NCBI GenBank assembly: GCA_032718475.1
Contig: JAUCBJ010001806.1
Coordinates: 1 to 23,286 of the forward strand
Direction of reading: 5' to 3'
Length of the DNA stretch: 23,286 nt
Source of the DNA: Nemertoderma westbladi
Lineage: Eukaryota; Xenacoelomorpha; Nemertodermatida; Nemertodermatidae
Positions 1-8,205 of this stretch are shown here, one piece after another (position 1 is the stretch's first letter; every line of letters starts with the position of its first letter). The position numbers and the translations under genes were made by a program. The notes beneath the pieces were generated by a model. The model had not been told where the DNA came from. It was given only the letters and a program-made list of their open reading frames with translations, and did no database searches.

Positions 1-2
1 CA

Positions 3-2816
3 GAGTTGCTCGCTATAAAGAAACTTGCTCTATATCATGAGATTGTAGTTCCTAATAAAGGAAGGTTCAGTGGAAACAGTGATATATTTCTTTGCGATCC
101 TTTGACAATACCTCTTTATGATGGCTGTGGTAACAATATTAAATTGAGACGATCTGGAATCGAAAAACTTAGAGCTTATGTTAACACACTTGGAGAAATA
201 CAGGAACCAGTTATTATTCAATGTAGTTTAGATTTCCTTCATTGCCTCCTCATTCGCCTGGACACAGAAGCCAATGCAGAAGAACGGCCAACAACTAAAA
301 TATTTGTAGATGAAAGTGAAAGTGGTGAAGTTATACCAGTAGTGAAAGATGTACATCCAAGGGAACGAATTAAATTCATATACCATATTATACTAGCATT
401 AGGTACTTATGAGACAGAATTTGATATATTCGATAATACCACAGGTTTCCGTATACCGTTCCAACGTGTAGGACTTATTCGAGACTCAAATAATATAGTT
501 CAAGAGGAAATTACAGCAGTTCTTAGGCGATATCTTGATGAGCTCTGCATCCATCTCCCTCTCCGTAAAAGACAATTCCAAGAATACGTCAAACTGTCCA
601 AAGAAGCCATCGATTCTGTACTGGGTGGAGGTGAGGAATATACCAGTGATCTCCCAGATGTTTCCGAAATAGCCATAAAGGAGAAGGCCGAGGAGGTTAT
701 TAACATTATTGAGATGGAGCGTCGTACAACATTGGCAAAGAATCTTATTGGTGCCATGGCTCCCAAGATGGATGATGTACCAAATATAACCGAAGTGGTA
801 GGAGCTACAGTTGAAAGTCCAATATTCTGGGATCCTATTTTACCAACAGTTCCTCATCAGTCAGAGGCCAGCATTATTGAGCAGGGTATTGCTCTCAACA
901 AGGCAAAGAATACAATTGACGAATTCAAGGATCCAACACACCTTTCCAATCGTTTTCCATGCTTTGTTGGCCCACCAGGAGCAGGTAAGACCTTTCTAGT
1001 GCAAGCAGTTTCCCTCTATGCTATGTGTTGTGGATTGAATGTGGTATTGACATCTTTAACATCTGAAAGGGCACGTTCACTAGGAGGAATACACTTACAC
1101 CAGTTATTTCCCTTAGAGGTTACCAAGAAAAAACTTTCACCTGACTCAATGGCATCACATACTATTAAGGCGCTACAACGTTCTGACGCTAAAAAAATGG
1201 TTCTATTACAAAGAATGGATGTTTTAGTTATTGAGGAGATTGGACTAATTTCTGCAGAACAGTATGGTGTTTTGGATACAGTAATGAAGCACATAATGAA
1301 CACAGACCAACCTTTTGGAGGTAAACTTGTAATTGCAAATGGAGACCCATACCAACTACCCCCCATTGATGGAAAACCATTCTGGACATCAATCCATTTA
1401 GGAACTGCATTTAAGGTAATACTACTGAAAGAATATGTTCGATGCGCAGCAGACCCTAACCTACAGTTTGTCCTCGAGGCGATCCGCTCCCCAATTATTC
1501 CCCCAGATGTTATAGAAGATATAGTCATGATCATTTCTAATAATGCCAAATTTCCACCAACATGGGACGATGTACCAGAGCATGCCATGCGTGTTGTTTC
1601 AACTAAATTAGGAGAACAAGAAGTAATAAAACACTTTCTTGAGGAGAAGGTTCGTGAACCTGGCATTGTTGTTCAGCATATGACAGCAGTAGATGAAGTT
1701 TATGATAACTTGCGATGGAAGCCAGCTACAGGTTATTCCAAAACTCGGATCGATCGTATCAGCTTGGAGCCTGAGGAATTACTTGTATTTGTTGGAGCAG
1801 TTCTTCGTCTTACATATAATAAAAGTGTTGGGAATGTAAAGTTTTCACAAGGTCAGCTTGGTATTGTTGTGGTCCTACCCGAAAATCCACAGAGTGAAGA
1901 TGCTACCATTACTCTTCGCCTCGTTCCTCCAGGAGAGCGTGACCTTACTATTCAGGATTCAGAAGATTGGCCTATATTTGAGGTAAGGAGGCGGTACACT
2001 GCAGATGAAATAGTGGGCGCAGGTCTTATGAAAGGTCACCGATTTCAATTTCCTCTCCGGTATTATAAAGCAAATACAATCCATCGAATAATGGGAGATC
2101 AATGTCCACTTATGGCTACAGAAGTAAATAATATTGAAACAGCAAGGAAACACCTCCGCCTATGGGAGCGATCACAGCTAAATGTATTACTCTCCCGTGT
2201 ATTACTACTTACTACACTTTACTTTGTTGGCATAAAACTACAGACTTTGTCAACGATAAGACTACTGCTTCATAAGGAGGACAAGTGGGCGGCATATATC
2301 ACCTCACGTCTTGCGGCTATTACTGGGGTTGCCTTTCAAAACTTTCAACCAAATACTGACTTTCCCTATACCTTCCGAAGTATGGAAATTCCTGAATATA
2401 TTGCGGGCGTTGTCTATATACTTATATCAACAAAATTCCCAAACGTGTCATATGTAGGTCAAACTAAAAGGCACCTTATTACAAGACTACGAGAACATAA
2501 CCGAGGCGATGGAAGCATTTTTACACGAAACACCCAATTTATGCCATGGGTACCTCTGGCATTTATACACGGTTTCCCAGTGGATGCGAGTGAAGATGAT
2601 CTAAAAGACATGCGGCTGCAAGTTGAAAGATATATACATAGAGGAACTAGTTATCATACACTGCCAGAGGAAGTACTACTCACAGCACTAAAAGTTGCAC
2701 AGGAATATGCCATTCAACCGAGTAGTTGGAATTTACAGTTGGAACGACTAGGACGCCTTGGCTCTAATCAAACTGGTGTTGGGCGAACCATATTTGAAGA
2801 CACAGATCAACTCTAG
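3..2816 (+). CDS. PIF1-like helicase fused to C-terminal GIY-YIG nuclease (5' partial)
   Basis: The frame is open from the first full codon and ends at TAG 2814-2816, so the N-terminus lies outside the window; the TTG at 6-8 is just the first possible start codon and not a convincing start. Residues below are counted from that codon. SF1B helicase motifs are in order: Walker A GPPGAGKT at 322-329, Walker B VIEE at 408-411, motif III GDPYQLPP at 446-453, a TIHRIMGDQ motif at 691-699 and motif VI QLNVLLSR at 724-731. A GIY-YIG domain follows (about 800-880): VVYIL at 802-806, YVGQT at 816-820, RLREH at 827-831 and the likely metal-binding Glu at 874 in QVERYI. PIF1-type enzymes unwind DNA 5' to 3'; GIY-YIG domains cut DNA. 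About 2.8 kb with no intron or stop, in repeat-rich DNA, suggests a mobile-element protein, perhaps Helitron-like or another replicative DNA element. The first 250 residues have no domain I can name. The domain calls are firm; the element class is inference. Confidence 0.9.
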   Translation, partial: ELLAIKKLALYHEIVVPNKGRFSGNSDIFLCDPLTIPLYDGCGNNIKLRRSGIEKLRAYVNTLGEIQEPVIIQCSLDFLHCLLIRLDTEANAEERPTTKIFVDESESGEVIPVVKDVHPRERIKFIYHIILALGTYETEFDIFDNTTGFRIPFQRVGLIRDSNNIVQEEITAVLRRYLDELCIHLPLRKRQFQEYVKLSKEAIDSVLGGGEEYTSDLPDVSEIAIKEKAEEVINIIEMERRTTLAKNLIGAMAPKMDDVPNITEVVGATVESPIFWDPILPTVPHQSEASIIEQGIALNKAKNTIDEFKDPTHLSNRFPCFVGPPGAGKTFLVQAVSLYAMCCGLNVVLTSLTSERARSLGGIHLHQLFPLEVTKKKLSPDSMASHTIKALQRSDAKKMVLLQRMDVLVIEEIGLISAEQYGVLDTVMKHIMNTDQPFGGKLVIANGDPYQLPPIDGKPFWTSIHLGTAFKVILLKEYVRCAADPNLQFVLEAIRSPIIPPDVIEDIVMIISNNAKFPPTWDDVPEHAMRVVSTKLGEQEVIKHFLEEKVREPGIVVQHMTAVDEVYDNLRWKPATGYSKTRIDRISLEPEELLVFVGAVLRLTYNKSVGNVKFSQGQLGIVVVLPENPQSEDATITLRLVPPGERDLTIQDSEDWPIFEVRRRYTADEIVGAGLMKGHRFQFPLRYYKANTIHRIMGDQCPLMATEVNNIETARKHLRLWERSQLNVLLSRVLLLTTLYFVGIKLQTLSTIRLLLHKEDKWAAYITSRLAAITGVAFQNFQPNTDFPYTFRSMEIPEYIAGVVYILISTKFPNVSYVGQTKRHLITRLREHNRGDGSIFTRNTQFMPWVPLAFIHGFPVDASEDDLKDMRLQVERYIHRGTSYHTLPEEVLLTALKVAQEYAIQPSSWNLQLERLGRLGSNQTGVGRTIFEDTDQL

Positions 2817-3054
2817 TACAAACCAGAAATCTAGTAGTAAACTGAATCATTTTATATATTTTCTCCCATTTGTTGTGATTTTTATGTATTAAATTATTAT
2901 TGAAGTTTATGGTGTACATACATAGATTCACATGGTAGAGAACAAGTATCTATCAATGTTTACTTTTATATATATATATATATATATTCATGTCCTGTCC
3001 AAGCTCGCTTGACCTACTAGTGGTAGTAGTAGTATATTATAATCATATTGCAAT
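2817..3054. other. AT-rich 3' flank of the helicase ORF with a TA microsatellite
   Basis: There is no coding signal. A (TA)n run lies at about 2967-2988. A short block at about 2998-3037 (AAGCTCGCTTGACCTA followed by GTAGTAGTA) reappears in diverged form at about 3711-3745 (GAGCTCGCATGACATA then GTAGTAGTA), bracketing the direct repeats between them. An AATAAA hexamer at 3106-3111 could serve as a polyadenylation signal for the upstream ORF, but this is only a sequence match. Confidence 0.45.
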
Positions 3055-3210
3055 CTGGAAAGTTTCATGATAAATCATTCTATACATGGTGCATGAGACT
3101 AAAAAAATAAAATGCTATTCTGGAAAGTTTCATGATAAATCATTTTATACATGGTGCATGAATCTAAAAATAATATGCCATCTGGAAACGTCCATGACAA
3201 ATAAAGACAA
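3055..3210. repeat. 65-bp direct repeat, two full copies and a partial third
   Basis: CTGGAAAGTTTCATGATAAA starts at 3055 and recurs at 3120 (period 65); a diverged partial third copy starts at 3182 (CTGGAAACGTCCATGACAAA). The copies share the following ATACATGGTGCATGA segment. There is no coding content. Confidence 0.85.
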
Positions 3211-3234
3211 AGCTTGCTGCCAATCTAATCCCTC

Positions 3235-3574
3235 TAATAATTCATGACCTAGTCATTTATTGAGATCATTGCTCCAACATAAGCATGCAGTGATTAAGAA
3301 TGGGATATAGTTGAAATAAGCAGGCAGCCCATGAGATTAATACAAACTCATGAGACACTGGACAAGTACCTCCTATCTATTTCCTCTTATAATTCATGAC
3401 ATAGTCATTTATTGAGATCACTGCTTCCAACTGAAGCATGAATTGATTAAGAAATGAATATAGATGAAATAAGCAGGCAGCTAATAATTCATGACATAGT
3501 CATTTATTGAGATCACTGCTTCCAACTGAAGCATAAATTGATTAAGAAATGAATATAGATGAAATAAGCAGGCA
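3235..3574. repeat. 93-bp direct repeat, three copies
   Basis: Copies are at 3235-3327, 3388-3480 and 3482-3574, each 93 bp, starting TAATAATTCATGAC (TATAATTCATGAC in the second) and ending GAAATAAGCAGGCA. Copies 2 and 3 are almost identical and adjacent; copy 1 is more diverged and is separated by about 60 bp of unrelated sequence. The array lies roughly 420-760 bp beyond the helicase stop codon and may be a terminal or subterminal repeat of the same element, which is inference. Confidence 0.88.
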
Positions 3575-4129
3575 TGACATTAACACAAGCTTATGACCCA
3601 CCAAAACTGATATCACAAAATATATGTATCACTCATTTATGCATTAAATGGTTGGTTGTAGATTATTAATTAATAAGTATATATTATTTGGTTATAAAAT
3701 TCTTTTTGTCTGAGCTCGCATGACATAGTAGTAGTATTTTTAGTAGTATAGCAGACTTCATCCTTGAGTTTGTTACTATTTATTATAGTTATATTATATA
3801 TTATTAGTTTATTATTTTTTAATTTCCTGCCTTCCCCTGCTCTTTCTTGACCCCTGCCTCCCTGTATCCGTCTGTCTGCCGATGTGAAGAATACCAGATT
3901 TCTACTTTCCGGTTTGAATTTTATGGAAATTTTATATATAAAGAAGTTGTATTTGACAAATTTAATCTTATTAAATGTTTTATAGCGTTTCTATCTTATT
4001 ACCTGTACAAATACTAATTATTTTAACGTTTTGGTTTGATTAAACCATTCTGTTAGTGAAAACCTGGTATTCATCACATGGGGGCTTATGTCCACAACCC
4101 TTTTTTGTCGTAGTCCCTTCCCTTGGACT
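3575..4129. other. AT-rich non-coding stretch
   Basis: I see no gene, RNA or clear mobile-element border here. Apart from the GTAGTAGTA block near 3720-3750 it is AT-rich with a short pyrimidine-rich patch around 3825-3875. Confidence 0.5.
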
Positions 4130-4412
4130 GAAGACTGAAGAAAGATAGAAGCCTGAAGAATAAAGATAGATAAGATGAGATAGGATAAGATAAAACAAGA
4201 TAGGATAAGATAAGACTGGAAAGAAGAAAGAAGCAAGAAGAAAGAAGCAAGAAGAAAGAAGAAAGAAGCAAGAAGAAAGAAGCAAGAAGAAAGAAGATAC
4301 GATACAATACGATACGATACGACACGACACGATATGATAAAGATAAGATAAGATAGGATAGGATATGATAGGATAAGAATAAGATGAGATAAGATAAGAA
4401 GAAAGAAGACTC
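4130..4412 (+). repeat. Purine-rich (GATAA/GAAGAAA/GATAC) tandem repeat tract
   Basis: About 280 bp in which the plus strand is almost all A and G with scattered T and C. Sub-blocks follow one another: GATAAGATAG units, then GAAGAAAGAAGCAA units (about 4210-4295), then GATACGATAC/GACACGACAC units (about 4296-4335), then GATAAGATAG units again. Minus-strand reading frames through it give only low-complexity Tyr/Leu/Ser peptides and are not genes. Strong strand asymmetry makes it a candidate for triplex (H-DNA) formation and replication slippage. Confidence 0.9.
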
Positions 4413-4796
4413 GATATTCGACTTTCTTTTCTTGGACCCTTCGCCTTGGTCCGCTTCCTTGTGGGACCCTTCCTTCGTGGTCACCCAATGTATTTGGCAC
4501 GCATTTTATAAACATAGCATTATATGGACATGTGAAATGTATGTAATTTAGTGAATTTCAAAGGATCTACTTGGCACAAACCCTTTTGGTTTTCGAACCT
4601 TTGGCTGTATGACTGATGCGCATGCCCTGTGTTATTGTAGCTTTTCACTCTGTTAACAAACCATTATTTCGCATATCCATACATTGCTATGTTTATAAAA
4701 TGACTGCTGGGTACATTGTCTATCCTCATCCTGGACGTAGCCGCATCCTACCAGACCTCCGCTAGCGGAAGCGGGACACCCTTTGCTAGATCCCAG
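4413..4796. other. Unassigned non-coding stretch upstream of the ribozyme
   Basis: There is no recognisable gene. A 10-bp perfect palindrome, CCGCTAGCGG, lies at 4759-4768 within a GC-richer patch (about 4710-4800) that leads directly into the hammerhead motif. A 65-codon minus-strand frame crosses this patch and the ribozyme (4653-4850), but the RNA structure explains that sequence better than coding does. Confidence 0.4.
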
Positions 4797-4848
4797 GTGT
4801 CCAGTACATGGCAGTACTGCTGATGAGTCCTGATGCCGGACGAAACAC
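4797..4848 (+). ncRNA. Hammerhead ribozyme, type III topology
   Basis: All parts of a self-cleaving hammerhead are present. Helix III: GUGU 4797-4800 pairs with ACAC 4845-4848. The cleavage triplet is GUC at 4799-4801, with predicted cleavage after C4801. Helix I: CAGUAC 4802-4807 pairs with GUACUG 4814-4819 around loop AUGGCA 4808-4813. Conserved CUGAUGA is at 4820-4826. Helix II: GUCC 4827-4830 pairs with GGAC 4838-4841 around loop UGAUGCC 4831-4837. Conserved GAAA is at 4842-4845. Loop I GGCA (4810-4813) is complementary to loop II UGCC (4834-4837), matching the loop-loop contact known to speed natural hammerheads. Helices I and II are closed and III is open, so this is type III, better known from plant satellite RNAs, viroids and retrozymes than from animals. 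Helix III is only 4 bp, so a dimeric context may help. An AT-rich tract starts right after it. Confidence 0.9.
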
Positions 4849-4953
4849 ATTATTATTTAATTTTTTTTTTATTTATTATTAAATTATAATAATAATATAA
4901 TTTAAAAGTTTTTTGCCTGGCTTCAAGACTTTATTATAACTATATATTTAATG
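4849..4953. other. AT-rich tract immediately after the ribozyme
   Basis: It is nearly pure A/T, including a T run of about ten bases starting at 4861, followed by TTATTATTAAATTATAATAA-type sequence. It could be the remains of an A/T-rich retroelement tail or a simple-sequence expansion; there is no coding content. Confidence 0.5.
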
Positions 4954-5100
4954 ATTCTACTAGACTTAATACTATGGTGATATTCTACTGCATTTAAACA
5001 ACAAAGAAGGACACATTCTACCAAACTTAAACCAATCAGATGATGTCACAATTCTACCAAACATAGACGAACCAGAACAATGGCATGATTCTACCAAGCT
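4954..5100. repeat. Degenerate 28-37 bp repeat with ATTCTAC core
   Basis: ATTCTAC starts at 4954, 4982, 5015, 5051 and 5088; the last three read ATTCTACCAA and two of these continue to CTTA. Spacing lengthens from 28 to 37 bp. The last copy merges into the 115-bp duplication that follows. Confidence 0.7.
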
Positions 5101-5300
5101 TATAATAATCATGAGATGGAGCAATTTGGACAAATAAGTTTAGTAAAAACATACATTTAACTTTATCCATATTAATAATTATGGGGGGGGGCCTTGCGCC
5201 TGTGTCTACCAAGCTTATAATAATCATGAGATGGAGCAATTTGGACAAATAAATTTAGTAAAAAACATACATTTAACTTTATCCATATTAATAATTATAG
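5091..5300. repeat. 115-bp tandem duplication with a G-run at the junction
   Basis: Copy A begins CTACCAAGCTTATAATAATC at 5091 and copy B begins with the same words at 5206 (period 115). The copies differ at a few bases, including an added A in the run before ACATACATTT. Copy A ends with ATTATG, a G9 run (5183-5191) and CCTTGCGCCTGTGT; copy B ends in ATTATAG and lacks the G run. The same ATTATG-G11-CCTTGCGCCTGTGT block recurs at 5448-5477. Confidence 0.88.
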
Positions 5301-5467
5301 TTAATTATTTATTATTTATTTAATTATTTATTATAGTTAATTATTATTTATTATAGTTAATTATAATTAATAATTATAATTATTGTAGTGGAGGCAGCCC
5401 CGCCACCCCCCCCCCCCCCCCAGCCATGCTACCATTTCTAATCCATAATTATGGGGGGGGGGGCCTT
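5301..5467. repeat. TTA/AATTA-rich simple sequence with C16 and G11 runs
   Basis: AT-rich TTATTTAATTATT-type sequence (5301-5390) is followed by GGAGGCAGCCCCGCCA, a run of 16 C (5406-5421) and a run of 11 G (5453-5463). The two opposite homopolymers, 31 bp apart, could pair as a stem or form a quadruplex/i-motif. Confidence 0.75.
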
Positions 5468-5494
5468 GCGCCTGTGTCAGCAGGACACAGGCGC
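5468..5494. repeat. Perfect 11-bp hairpin, 5-nt loop
   Basis: GCGCCTGTGTC (5468-5478) pairs with GACACAGGCGC (5484-5494) around loop AGCAG. The left half alone also occurs at about 5196-5206 without its partner, so the full hairpin is a specific feature of this copy. Its function is unknown. Confidence 0.85.
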
Positions 5495-5739
5495 GGTTAT
5501 TGGATATGTCCGATTATATAATTACGCAAGTAAGTTATATAGACTAACCCATGTATCTTAAAAATGAAATTTTTTAGAATTTAATTATTTTCAAGTTATT
5601 TTTCTTATTGTATATATCAATTTATTATAATTTTCTCATGATTTGGATATTTTTTTCTTAAATAATAATGAAATATTTAATAGATTTAATAATTTATTAA
5701 AGTAATTTGTAATCTTCATGATTAAGTAAGTAATTCTTG
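5495..5739. other. AT-rich non-coding stretch
   Basis: Very AT-rich sequence with runs of TTTAATAATTTATTA type. I see no gene, RNA or mobile-element end. Confidence 0.5.
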
Positions 5740-5856
5740 CAACAGTGGAGTATGCGTATACTCCACCATCTCTGGATGGGTTGGTGTAGGATGGAGTCCT
5801 CCAGGACGACAGTACTGGCTCTAAGCATTGGTGCAACACCATTTTTTTTATAATTT
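5740..5856 (+). other. Hammerhead-like degenerate segment
   Basis: GATGGAGTCCTCCAGGACGAC (about 5790-5810, written here as its parts GATGGAGTCC, TCCA, GGACGAC) resembles the ribozyme's GATGAGTCC, loop, GGACGAAAC, with an extra G and a broken GAAA. It is flanked by TGGTGT and ACACCA, which can pair, and is followed by CAGTACTG. The CTGANGA core is not intact, so it would not be active. A palindrome GGAGTATGCGTATACTCC lies just upstream at about 5747-5764. It may be a decayed relative of the 4797-4848 motif or coincidence. Confidence 0.3.
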
Positions 5857-6895
5857 TCAGGGCTCCCCGACGACTATGCCATCTTGGCTTCTGGAGAGAA
5901 CGGCTGAAGGGTTTGGGCTGAAATTTGGCATGGAGGGTCCATAGGCATTTATAATAGCCAGGAGTTTTTTTGGGCGCGAACCGTACATGAGATCTTGGAA
6001 AAGTGCTATTTTATGTACTACATTTTGTAAATATTCATCACAATTTGTCAATATTCATCCGCGGGATCATTCTACATAGTGTGTTTTTTAACAGTATCTA
6101 TGACGACATCTAAAACAATGGCCAATCTGCATACAGTATAGAATTGGAAGCTAAATCGCACTACCACTGTTCCAGTTGTTGTATTCCCTTGGAAACTGTA
6201 CGAATTATGAATAGCTGGCTTTATGTTTATTATGTGTAGGCATTACTGCATTAATTAATAAATATACTGTAGTTACGGTGTTACGTAATCAGTATGTGTA
6301 GGCTGTATGCATAGAATTTAATTTACTACCGCATAGCTATAGGCTGTCAGCATTGCCTGAATTACTGCATGCACAGATTTATTTAATAGCTATAATAAAT
6401 TATTGCCACTGAAACTGTCAGATGGTGTTGCAAGTGCCTACCACGGTAAATCAGATACGGTAATACTGCAGTGTATTTATTTGTAGTAGGCCTTTTAGAA
6501 TAACTTGAAATAATATATAAACGGCCTCTCAGGCAATGCCAGTCAGTCAGTCAGGTCAGCAGGTAGCTAGCTATATTTAAATAATAATTCATAATTATTG
6601 TACATACCGCATGTCTGCCAGTAGGCCTAAAGCTCTGTTATGGGAATTATTATTGTTATTATGTCGCTGTACAGGCTGTTTAGAATTAGTGCATTTGCTT
6701 ACAATGCCGGCAGTTCTGCATTTGACCCCATTTCGTTAATATTGTAGTGTAGGCCTACCAGATCAAGTGGCATGGGATCGTGGTTATTTAGCTAGTACAG
6801 ACTGACAGAGCACAGATATTAATTTATTAGTTAAAATTAATTATGTTGAAGGATTCTGCACTTTGTATAAATAGTTATATGTCATAAGCATGTGA
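5857..6895. other. Unassigned region with AGGCCT-rich words
   Basis: I see no convincing gene. About 5860-6000 is GC-richer and has a 64-codon minus-strand frame without recognisable domains. From about 6225 to 6760 short words such as GTAGGCCTA, CTGCAGT, GTCAGTCAGTCAGG and GCATGCA recur, the same vocabulary as at 16.0-17.8 kb. This looks like species background repeat. Confidence 0.4.
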
Positions 6896-6927
6896 GGGGG
6901 TGGGGGGTTTACCCCCCCCCCCCCCCC
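6896..6927. repeat. Opposed G and C homopolymer tracts
   Basis: GGGGGTGGGGGG (6896-6907), TTTA, then a run of 16 C (6912-6927). The G and C blocks can pair as a hairpin with a four-base loop, and the tract may form quadruplex or i-motif structures. Confidence 0.85.
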
Positions 6928-6984
6928 TAACTTTTTGCAGCCTTCTATAAAAAAAAGAACTAACGGTACTGTTTTTTCTGTGTT

Positions 6985-7641
6985 CAGTTCACTACCGCAA
7001 TGCATTTTGACCCGGTTCTACAATAATTACACATTATTGGTGCGATTTAATATCGACTCAAACCAGCTAAGGACACACGGCGCAAAGAGGTTTCTGGATA
7101 TGTTAGGAAGTGAGTTTTAATAGCAGAAACTTTCTCTTGGCTAATCGAAGGCCTTTGAGAACCTGATTTGCGTAACAAAGTTTTTTCACTCTCAAATTTT
7201 CTTACAATACACGATATGTCTGATCTCATAGGACGCCGAACACCTACGAACTGGTAAGAAAATTCTAACTGTATAGGCTTGGAAGACTGCTTTCGGTAGT
7301 AGGTTTTAACAAAGAAAACTTTTTGTTCGTCTGTAAACATTGCTGAAATATTTGCTACTCTAGTAACTACAGATGGCATTCTAGAATAGTCGTTTATTCA
7401 CAGGGCAACAAGTTATTATTTATGGATTTCCGCGATTAAATTTCACATCTTAACAATCAAGAAACAGTTTTAATGTAAACTTATCTGGATAGTTACCATA
7501 GCAACTACCACATCCAGAACAACCCCCAAAGTCTAAGTTAACCTATTGGCTTTATTTGATACCAAGAAGTCTGCGATTGATGCTCATTGTGACGAGTTAA
7601 TAAACTTTAAAACCGGATCAAATTTATTGGGACACCCTGTA
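6985..7641 (-). mobile_element. Mariner-like element remnant with degenerate inverted ends
   Basis: The right end (minus strand, from 7641 inwards) reads TACAGGGTGTCCC, then AATTTGATCCGGTTTTAAAG; this TACAGGGTGTCCC start is typical of mariner-type elements that carry a DUF4817 transposase domain. The left end (plus strand, from about 6985) reads CAGTTCACTACCGCAATGC, then ATTTTGACCCGGTTCTACAA. The inner CCGGTT blocks match well as inverted copies while the outermost bases have decayed on the left. The right end abuts TA (7640-7641), consistent with TA target duplication. At about 657 bp it is an internally deleted, non-autonomous copy. Confidence 0.65.
7047..7379 (-). pseudogene. N-terminal helix-turn-helix (DUF4817) of a mariner-like transposase, truncated
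   Basis: The 110-codon frame starts with ATG at 7379; a second Met (FTDEQKVFFVKTYYRK follows) is the likelier start by family comparison. The pattern EQKVFFVKTYYRK, then IVRKFESEKTLLRK, SGSQRPS and SLRRVSLAGLSRY matches the DNA-binding helix-turn-helix domain placed before the DDE catalytic domain in many arthropod and other invertebrate mariner-like transposases. The frame stops where the family would continue through a second helix-turn-helix, and the remaining 60 bp to the element's end hold no catalytic domain. The protein could at most bind the element's ends. Function as host protein is not suggested. Confidence 0.75.
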
Positions 7642-8205
7642 CTATAAATAATTACCAAGCTAAAATATTGGGGTCTTCTCTGGCTGACCAGAAAGAAAAA
7701 GCACAAATTTGTTACTAGAAAGGCAGCAAGCTGGCTATAAGAAGACCGTCTATAAGACAACAAAACCGAAAAACTAAATGATAATCTCCCGTCAAATATT
7801 AATCGCAATCAATATGCAAACCTCTCCTTCCATGCAGCCTTGGTGAAAGCAGAATGAATGTCATGACCGGTGAACAGTCACTTTCACAAGAATGCTGCGT
7901 CGGGTTCACTGTGTCAAGTACAATGCACACATCTCCAACCAATAACTTTGGAGGTGTCTCAATGGTTCCCTCAAACTTGACACTAGAACAAAGCCGCCTC
8001 CACTTTGCATGACATTGCTTTCGCCGTGAGGACCAGCCAGTGCATAATCTTGTGCTTTGGCGGCCTCATAGAGTGAATAAGCATGGTGGACAGCCCATGA
8101 CTTTCTTGAGATGCATCTTAAAGGACACTGGCCTTGTTTTGACGACTACCGACACAGCATTCTTAATATACAGTATATGTAATATCTATATATAATGCAG
8201 CTGCA
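7642..8205. other. Unassigned; GC-richer patch possibly a decayed coding segment (minus strand)
   Basis: About 7815-8160 is clearly richer in G+C than its flanks. On the minus strand one frame is open for about 120 codons apart from a single TGA, with stretches such as KFEGTIETPPKLLVGDV and CIVLDTVNPTQHS. I do not recognise a family, and no start, splice sites or catalytic motif are evident. It could be a worn exon or a transposon fragment. Confidence 0.3.

Noticed and set aside
1016-1666. A 216-codon minus-strand frame
   Set aside because: It is antisense to the helicase motifs, which clearly encode protein on the plus strand.
4018-4515. Overlapping minus-strand frames of 96-165 codons across the purine tract
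   Set aside because: They translate tandem repeats into low-complexity Ser/Tyr/Leu peptides in several frames at once; this is simple sequence and not a gene.
4653-4850. A 65-codon minus-strand frame covering the hammerhead
   Set aside because: The plus-strand RNA motif accounts for the conserved bases; the peptide has no domain and the frame is short.
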